A DNA stretch of 64,000 bases from Vibrio zhugei. GTDB taxonomy: Bacteria; Pseudomonadota; Gammaproteobacteria; Enterobacterales; Vibrionaceae. The translations under genes were made by a program, and so were the position numbers. The notes beneath the pieces were generated by a model. It had not been told where the DNA came from, did not search any database, and was given only the letters and a program-made list of their open reading frames with translations. Numbering within the stretch: the first letter of the stretch is position 1; every line of letters starts with the position of its first letter. This document shows, piece by piece, positions 59,130 through 64,000 of this stretch. Where the stretch lies: positions 372,001-436,000 of the forward strand of contig NZ_CP033078.1 in NCBI RefSeq assembly GCF_003716875.1, given 5' to 3'.

Positions 59130-61203
59130 GGTTTTAGAGTTCGAGAACGAGCGATTCCGGATTTTGAGTCGATTTGGAAGCAATTTAGTTTGGATATCGA
59201 TTGATAATAAAAGCGCCTTCCCCAGCATTATTGACTTATATTCGCTGGAGTTGGCGATTCAAGATGAATCATTACACCGAGTCGAAGATCCCTATTCCTA
59301 TTTGATTATGCTCTCGCCTGAAGATGGCAGTACAGATCAAGTAAAACGAGATCAAAACTATAAATTGATACGCCCTATCATCCATCTTGAAGAGTACTAT
59401 CAGCCGAAACAACGAGCTAAAGCCATTGAACTGGTCATGGCTAATCACAAAACAACCAAACAAACATTGTATCGATTAATTCGCCAATACTGGCAACGAG
59501 GACAGATTGTTAACGCGCTTTTTCCTGATTACAAAAACTCCGGAGCAAAAGGCAAAAAACGAATCCCGGGAGTGATAAAATTAGGGAGACCCAGAAAGTA
59601 TGATCCGGGCTCGGGTGTCAATGTTGACGAGTTCATCGAAAAGCTATTCAGAATTGCTATTCAGAAGTATTTGTTAACTGAAAAAGGATATTCATTTCCC
59701 TACGCGCACCGCCGTTTTAAAGATATGTATGAAACCTATTTTCCGGATGTGCCCGAGGCAGAAATCCCAACGAATTGGCAAATGAAGCACTTCTATCAGC
59801 GTGAATACACCCAGGTAGAAAAAATCAAAAGCCGGGCAAGTCAAAATGCCTATAACAAAGATATTCGACCTTTGACCGGAACGGCGACTATGCATGCATT
59901 AGGGCCAGGCTCCCGCTTTGAAATTGATGCGACTATCGCAGATATTTACGTGGTTTCCGACGTGAACCGAAGTTGGATTGTTGGGCGTCCGGTTGTTTAC
60001 ATCGTTATCGACGTATTTAGCCGCCTGATAGTTGGGTGTTACATTGGTTTTGAAAATCCTTCTTATGTAGCCGCTATGCAGGCTTTACAAGTTGCGTTGA
60101 CTGATAAGGTCGAGCTATGTCATCAATATGGGATAGAAATCGAATCTCAAGATTGGCCCGCTATCGGATTTCCAGATGCTATTTTGGCAGACAGAGGTGA
60201 ATTACTGGGCTATCAGATAGAAAATCTCGAAAAAAGTTTCTCGGTGCGAATTGAAAATACGCCTCCGTTTCGAGGCGACGCCAAGGGAATTGTTGAGCGC
60301 AATTTCAAGACGTTGCAAGCAGACTTTACTCCATTTGCTCCTGGTGTCGTTACGGGAACCATCGTTAAAAAACGTGGTGGTAAGGATTATCGTCTTGATG
60401 CCAAGTTATCTATTTCAGATTTTAAAGAAATTATCCTGTCCTCAATTCTTTATCACAATCAGTACCATGTGATGAATACCTATGACAGATCTGCCGATAT
60501 GCCGCTTGATTTGCCTTCTGTACCATTAGAACTGTGGAACTGGGGGATTCAACACCGTACTGGTCGCTTGCGCTCAGCTCCTGAAGAAGCAGTAAGATTA
60601 AGTTTACTTCCCAGAGCAGATGCAACTGTCTCTGATTTGGGGATATGCATTTTTGGTATCTACTATACCTGCCAAGAGGCGATTGTCGAAGGTTGGATGC
60701 ATCGAGCCCAAGAAGTGACTCGTCCGCAAAAAGTTTTGGTGGCATATGATCCCAACCTTGCCGATGAAATTTACCTGTTTCCTAGTCGAAACAGTGCTGA
60801 GTACTGGGTTTGCAAACTATCAGGGCGCTCCAGGGAGTTTGTTAATTGCTCTTTCTGGGAAGTGTGGCAGAGACAAGAGCAGAAAAAATTCACTCATGCT
60901 GAAAGTAAAGTCAGAGCTGATAAGCACAAACGAAAGCATGAGCAGCGAGTGATTGACAAAATCAAACAAGCAGAAAAATTAAGCCCGGATACCTCAAGCA
61001 TTCCGAATACTGAACGCATCGGTGAGATTAGGTTGAACCGAAAAGCTGAACTACAAAATGAACGCGACAGCAGAAAACCGAAAATACAAACAGATGTGAA
61101 AGACACGGCAGATATCATTCCTTTACATGGTATTCCGGAGAAAGACTATGACTACCCGAGCTATGTCGATGAGTTATTCGATGATGAGGATGATAACGAA
61201 TGA
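59113..61203 (+). CDS. tnsB: Tn7-family DDE transposase TnsB
   Basis: TnsB recognises the transposon ends and joins 3' ends to the target. The 696-aa protein (Tn7 702) has N-terminal DNA-binding helical domains, then an rve-type DDE core with D272 (RFEIDATIADIYV), D360 (ILADRGELLGY) and E395 (GIVERNFKTL). The spacing is identical to Tn7 D273/D361/E396. A Mu-type C-terminal beta barrel and a charged tail ending ...DELFDDEDDNE, the TnsC-contacting part in Tn7, follow. TAGGAG lies before its ATG inside tnsA; it overlaps tnsC by ATGA. Confidence 0.96.
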   Translation: MFRINEVLEFENERFRILSRFGSNLVWISIDNKSAFPSIIDLYSLELAIQDESLHRVEDPYSYLIMLSPEDGSTDQVKRDQNYKLIRPIIHLEEYYQPKQRAKAIELVMANHKTTKQTLYRLIRQYWQRGQIVNALFPDYKNSGAKGKKRIPGVIKLGRPRKYDPGSGVNVDEFIEKLFRIAIQKYLLTEKGYSFPYAHRRFKDMYETYFPDVPEAEIPTNWQMKHFYQREYTQVEKIKSRASQNAYNKDIRPLTGTATMHALGPGSRFEIDATIADIYVVSDVNRSWIVGRPVVYIVIDVFSRLIVGCYIGFENPSYVAAMQALQVALTDKVELCHQYGIEIESQDWPAIGFPDAILADRGELLGYQIENLEKSFSVRIENTPPFRGDAKGIVERNFKTLQADFTPFAPGVVTGTIVKKRGGKDYRLDAKLSISDFKEIILSSILYHNQYHVMNTYDRSADMPLDLPSVPLELWNWGIQHRTGRLRSAPEEAVRLSLLPRADATVSDLGICIFGIYYTCQEAIVEGWMHRAQEVTRPQKVLVAYDPNLADEIYLFPSRNSAEYWVCKLSGRSREFVNCSFWEVWQRQEQKKFTHAESKVRADKHKRKHEQRVIDKIKQAEKLSPDTSSIPNTERIGEIRLNRKAELQNERDSRKPKIQTDVKDTADIIPLHGIPEKDYDYPSYVDELFDDEDDNE

Positions 61204-62837
61204 GTTTGCCAAGTGAATACGTCACTGCCATTTATCAGAATACCGGCAATCCCTCCTACAACGGGAATCCGTTTATAGAGGCGTTGCCGCCAATCATGGA
61301 AATTAAGCAATTAAAAGAAGGATTGGAAGGCAAAGTTACTTTCTCGTTAAATAACCTGCAAGACAAACCTCGACAACGGGCTCATATGGTTGCTGCGTTG
61401 CTTCATGATTTCTTTCAGCCTTTATCCCAGCATGTATTACTGGAAGAACGTATTTCAATCATGATGCGGCGTGGTTACGTTGGTCGAAACCTATTGGATG
61501 GTTCACTTAATAAGCATCTGCAAAATGGTTACCAAAGAGTAATGAGTGGTGATCTACAGAGTTATAAATTCAGAGATGTGTCAACGACAGCGCTCTGTCT
61601 GTCTCTTATCGGATGTTCAGGTAGCGGTAAAAGTTCAACCCTTGAGCGTATTCTTGCTACATACCCTCAGGTCATCTATCACGAACAACATAACTTTTTT
61701 CAACTCAGCTATCTGAAAATCGAATGCCCGAATAATGGATCACAGCAAAGCTTGTGTCTGAATTTTTTCCGTGAGGTGGATAAGCGGCTAGGTACTAATT
61801 ATGAAAATACGCATGGCCGTAAACGTCACGGGGTGCCAACGTTACTGGCTCTAATGAGCCAGGTTGCGAATGAACGTGCTATTGGTGTTCTGGTTATCGA
61901 TGAAATTCAGCGCTTGAAAATTCGCAAGGCGGTTGGCCGAGAGCAAATGTTAGAATTTTTCGTTGAACTGGTTAACACCGTCGGTATTCCGGTGATATTG
62001 GTTGGTACGCCAAAAGCTCGCCCTTTGTTTGAAGTCGAATTGCAGTCTGCAAGACGAACCACTGGCATCGGTTCTGTCTATTGGCAACCCATGCCGCAAT
62101 ATCCGGAAAATCCGAATGTCAAAAGTGAATGGGTTGCTTTTACGAATAAGCTTTGGAAATACCAGTGGCTTAATCGGCGTGATGAAGTACTGACTGATGA
62201 AATTAGAGATTGTTGGTATGAGCTGTCTCAAGGTGTTTTAGATATCGTGGTTAAGTTGTTTGTCCTGGCTCAGCTACGAGCCATCGTGTCTAAACTGGAG
62301 CGTATCACGGTTAACGTTTTACGCTCTGTTTACGACGATGAACTTAAACCGGTACATCCTATGCTGAATGCTATTCGCCGTGGTAGCCCAACCTTGATAG
62401 CTAAATACTCCGATCTCCGAGTAGAAGATATCGATAAACGACTGCTTAGCCTTCACCAAAAAATCAATCAGATCCCTGATGAGCCGGAATTACCTTTCAG
62501 TAATAACGAACAAGCGATGCGGCTATATAAGTTACTCGTACAAACCGAGTGCCAGTCTGAAATTCTCATTCCGTTGGTTGAAAAAATTTTCCGTGAACAG
62601 CCCAAACTGACGATGCGAGAAATGATGCCGGTCATACTTGATTGGTATGACGAAAGTAAGCAGTTTGTAGATCAGCAACCGAAAGCACCAAAAGCGACTG
62701 TAGTTAAACGTTCCGACTGGCCAAGCCTTGAAACTAGCGATTTGAGATTTGTGTATTCACAATTGACCAAGAAAGAAGATATGTATAGTGCTCTCAAGGC
62801 CAATAAACTTATCTTGGATTTAAAAAAGGTCTGTTAA
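61200..62837 (+). CDS. tnsC: Tn7-family target-selection ATPase TnsC
   Basis: TnsC is the AAA+ regulator that links the target selector (TnsD or TnsE) to TnsA/TnsB and gives target immunity. The 545-aa protein (Tn7 555) has Walker A GCSGSGKS at 138-145, Walker B VLVIDE at 230-235 and sensor-1-like VGTPKA, with long C-terminal extensions. It overlaps tnsB by 4 bp and ends directly at the tnsD ATG, so the four genes are one operon. Confidence 0.95.
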   Translation: MSLPSEYVTAIYQNTGNPSYNGNPFIEALPPIMEIKQLKEGLEGKVTFSLNNLQDKPRQRAHMVAALLHDFFQPLSQHVLLEERISIMMRRGYVGRNLLDGSLNKHLQNGYQRVMSGDLQSYKFRDVSTTALCLSLIGCSGSGKSSTLERILATYPQVIYHEQHNFFQLSYLKIECPNNGSQQSLCLNFFREVDKRLGTNYENTHGRKRHGVPTLLALMSQVANERAIGVLVIDEIQRLKIRKAVGREQMLEFFVELVNTVGIPVILVGTPKARPLFEVELQSARRTTGIGSVYWQPMPQYPENPNVKSEWVAFTNKLWKYQWLNRRDEVLTDEIRDCWYELSQGVLDIVVKLFVLAQLRAIVSKLERITVNVLRSVYDDELKPVHPMLNAIRRGSPTLIAKYSDLRVEDIDKRLLSLHQKINQIPDEPELPFSNNEQAMRLYKLLVQTECQSEILIPLVEKIFREQPKLTMREMMPVILDWYDESKQFVDQQPKAPKATVVKRSDWPSLETSDLRFVYSQLTKKEDMYSALKANKLILDLKKVC

Positions 62838-64000
62838 ATGCTCGGATTCCCTGTCCCATATCCAAATGAGTTGATTTACAGCTTGGTTGCTAGGGCTGGG
62901 GTTCATAGTGGAACCACATCTCCAAAGCGGCTATTAGGTGAAGTTTATGGAGACCGAAAGATTATCGCTACGGTTGACCTACCTAGTCATCTGGCTCAAA
63001 TTTCCGGGCAATACCCATCGATTTTAAATATTACGACGGCTTCACTGATATACCAGCACACGCTTTTCCCTATTTATGCCCCCTTTATTGAAGAAAGAAA
63101 AAGACTGGCAGGCATGCGTTGGATGGCAAATCAATCCAAAGGGCTTATACACTTGGTATTCGGAATTGCCGCTTCAATTGTTAAGCAGCCGAAGCTACTC
63201 AGATATTGTCCTCAGTGTTTTGAAGAGCAATTAGGCCAATATGGTGAGCGGTATTGGATGTGTAACTGGCAAGTGTCAGGAGCTACATGGTGCAAAAAAC
63301 ACTCAATCCCTTTGTGTGAATTTTCTATTCAACCACATTACGAACATCGTCATGAATTTTATGCGGCAGACACAACACCGGATGACAGGCCAATACGGCA
63401 TCATAAAAGGGAATCTTTACGCATCAGCCATGTTGTCGAACAACTTCTGCAAGTGGAACAACAAACATCGCCAACTTTTCATCAATGGAACTGCTATTAC
63501 CATGATTTGGTCGTGCTGGCCGGTTGCAACCGAGGAGCTAATGTAAAACATGATGAAGTTCGGGAGCGTATCCATTCGTTCTGGAGCAGAGATTGGTTGT
63601 CGGATAACCAACTCACCCTGACGAAGCGAGATTCCTGCTGGGCCAGAACCATTTTACGAAAGCACCGAAAATCCTTCAGTTTTATGCAACACCTGATCAT
63701 TCAGTCCAGTTTACTAGACCAAGATACTTCATTATCTGACATTTTGGCTAATGTAAAGCGTTACCCGCAAAAACAAAGAAATGTCCATCCAGTAGTTTTG
63801 CCGAAGCAGATTAATAGAGACAAAAGAGATCAATGGCTGAAGCTGTTGAAAGAGTATGGGTGCAAACACGCTCGATTACATGGTTCGCAAGGTTTGTACA
63901 TGTGGTTGTACCGACATGATTATGAGTGGTTGATGAAAATAAATCGACGCTATCAGCACCCGATCATATATGAAGATAGTCGGGTCGATTGGCCTAAGCG
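62838..64000 (+). CDS. tnsD: Tn7-family attTn7 selector TnsD (TniQ family; C-terminus outside window)
   Basis: TnsD binds the glmS 3' end and directs insertion to attTn7. The frame runs 387 codons to the window edge with no stop. It starts MLGFPVPYPNELIYSLVARAG and shows the TniQ pattern, with the CCCH zinc finger at C124, C127, C152 and H155 (RYCPQCFEEQ; TWCKKHS), the positions reported for Tn7 TnsD. Later blocks FRKHRK-like (ILRKHRKSFSFMQHLI) and MWLYRHDYEWL also resemble TnsD. Its ATG directly follows the tnsC stop. Confidence 0.94.
   Translation, partial: MLGFPVPYPNELIYSLVARAGVHSGTTSPKRLLGEVYGDRKIIATVDLPSHLAQISGQYPSILNITTASLIYQHTLFPIYAPFIEERKRLAGMRWMANQSKGLIHLVFGIAASIVKQPKLLRYCPQCFEEQLGQYGERYWMCNWQVSGATWCKKHSIPLCEFSIQPHYEHRHEFYAADTTPDDRPIRHHKRESLRISHVVEQLLQVEQQTSPTFHQWNCYYHDLVVLAGCNRGANVKHDEVRERIHSFWSRDWLSDNQLTLTKRDSCWARTILRKHRKSFSFMQHLIIQSSLLDQDTSLSDILANVKRYPQKQRNVHPVVLPKQINRDKRDQWLKLLKEYGCKHARLHGSQGLYMWLYRHDYEWLMKINRRYQHPIIYEDSRVDWPK

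Larger units (their letters stand above)
45895..64000 (+). mobile_element. Tn7-family transposon in attTn7 (right end, cargo, tnsABCD; left end outside window)
   Basis: The element starts with TGTGAG at the expected attTn7 position, carries Tn7R-like TnsB repeats and encodes TnsA, TnsB, TnsC and a TnsD whose key residues line up with Tn7. The right end is proximal to glmS, as in Tn7. Unusually, about 11 kb of cargo and two IS elements separate the right tip from tnsA. At least 18 kb is visible; tnsE, further cargo and the left end are expected beyond 64000. Confidence 0.9.

Overview
The window is a Vibrio-type chromosome (Vibrionaceae, Gammaproteobacteria). The evidence is gene order as well as protein content: TRAP-TAXI, argR/mdh, ispB/rplU-rpmA-obgE, folA, lptD-surA-pdxA-rsmA-apaG-apaH, djlA, mltC-yggX-mutY, trmB, glsB, rdgB-hemW, yggT-proC-yggS/pilT, rsmE-gshB-yqgE-ruvX, sprT, metK, irgB/irgA, epd-pgk-fbaA, mscS, pyk, a DeoR regulator and glmS. 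From memory this matches the order on the large chromosome of Vibrio cholerae. The species cannot be named from the sequence alone.

Positions 1-45869 are core genome, mostly housekeeping: outer membrane assembly (lptD, surA), ribosome and RNA maturation (rplU, rpmA, obgE, rsmA, rsmE, trmB), cofactor and thiol metabolism (pdxA, folA, gshB, metK), base-excision and nucleotide-pool repair (mutY, rdgB), lower glycolysis (epd, pgk, fbaA, pyk), iron-regulated uptake (irgB/irgA) and a nine-gene tRNA cluster (Phe, Thr, Asn) made of two operon copies. Several regulatory sites are readable: a CRP site, a MetJ box, a Fur box, two tRNA promoters with GC-rich discriminators and many intrinsic terminators.

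Positions 45895-64000 are a Tn7-family transposon in the classical attTn7 site. Its right tip (TGTGAG...) begins 26 bp after the glmS stop and carries three 20-bp-spaced TnsB-type repeats; the third is split by an IS30-family element with 26-bp inverted repeats. The transposition genes tnsA, tnsB, tnsC and tnsD (cut by the window edge) lie at 58299-64000. Catalytic and zinc residues fall at the same or nearly the same numbers as in Tn7. About 11 kb of cargo sits between the right tip and tnsA. One more TnsB-type repeat overlaps the -35 region of the probable tnsA promoter.

The cargo holds a small unknown protein, a metallo-beta-lactamase-fold/NTF2-like/GlxA-AraC cassette, a complete IS66-family element with a perfect 8-bp target duplication, and a tight three-gene operon. 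That operon encodes a membrane-anchored TerB_N/TerB/TerB_C protein, a BrxD-like (DUF2791) ATPase and an Lhr-like DEAD/DEAH helicase. It looks like a compact anti-phage or DNA-processing module built from BREX-type parts but without any BREX methylase, PglZ phosphatase or BrxC. It is the best candidate for an undescribed system here. The IS66 copy sits exactly between a near-consensus promoter and this operon, so its present expression is uncertain.
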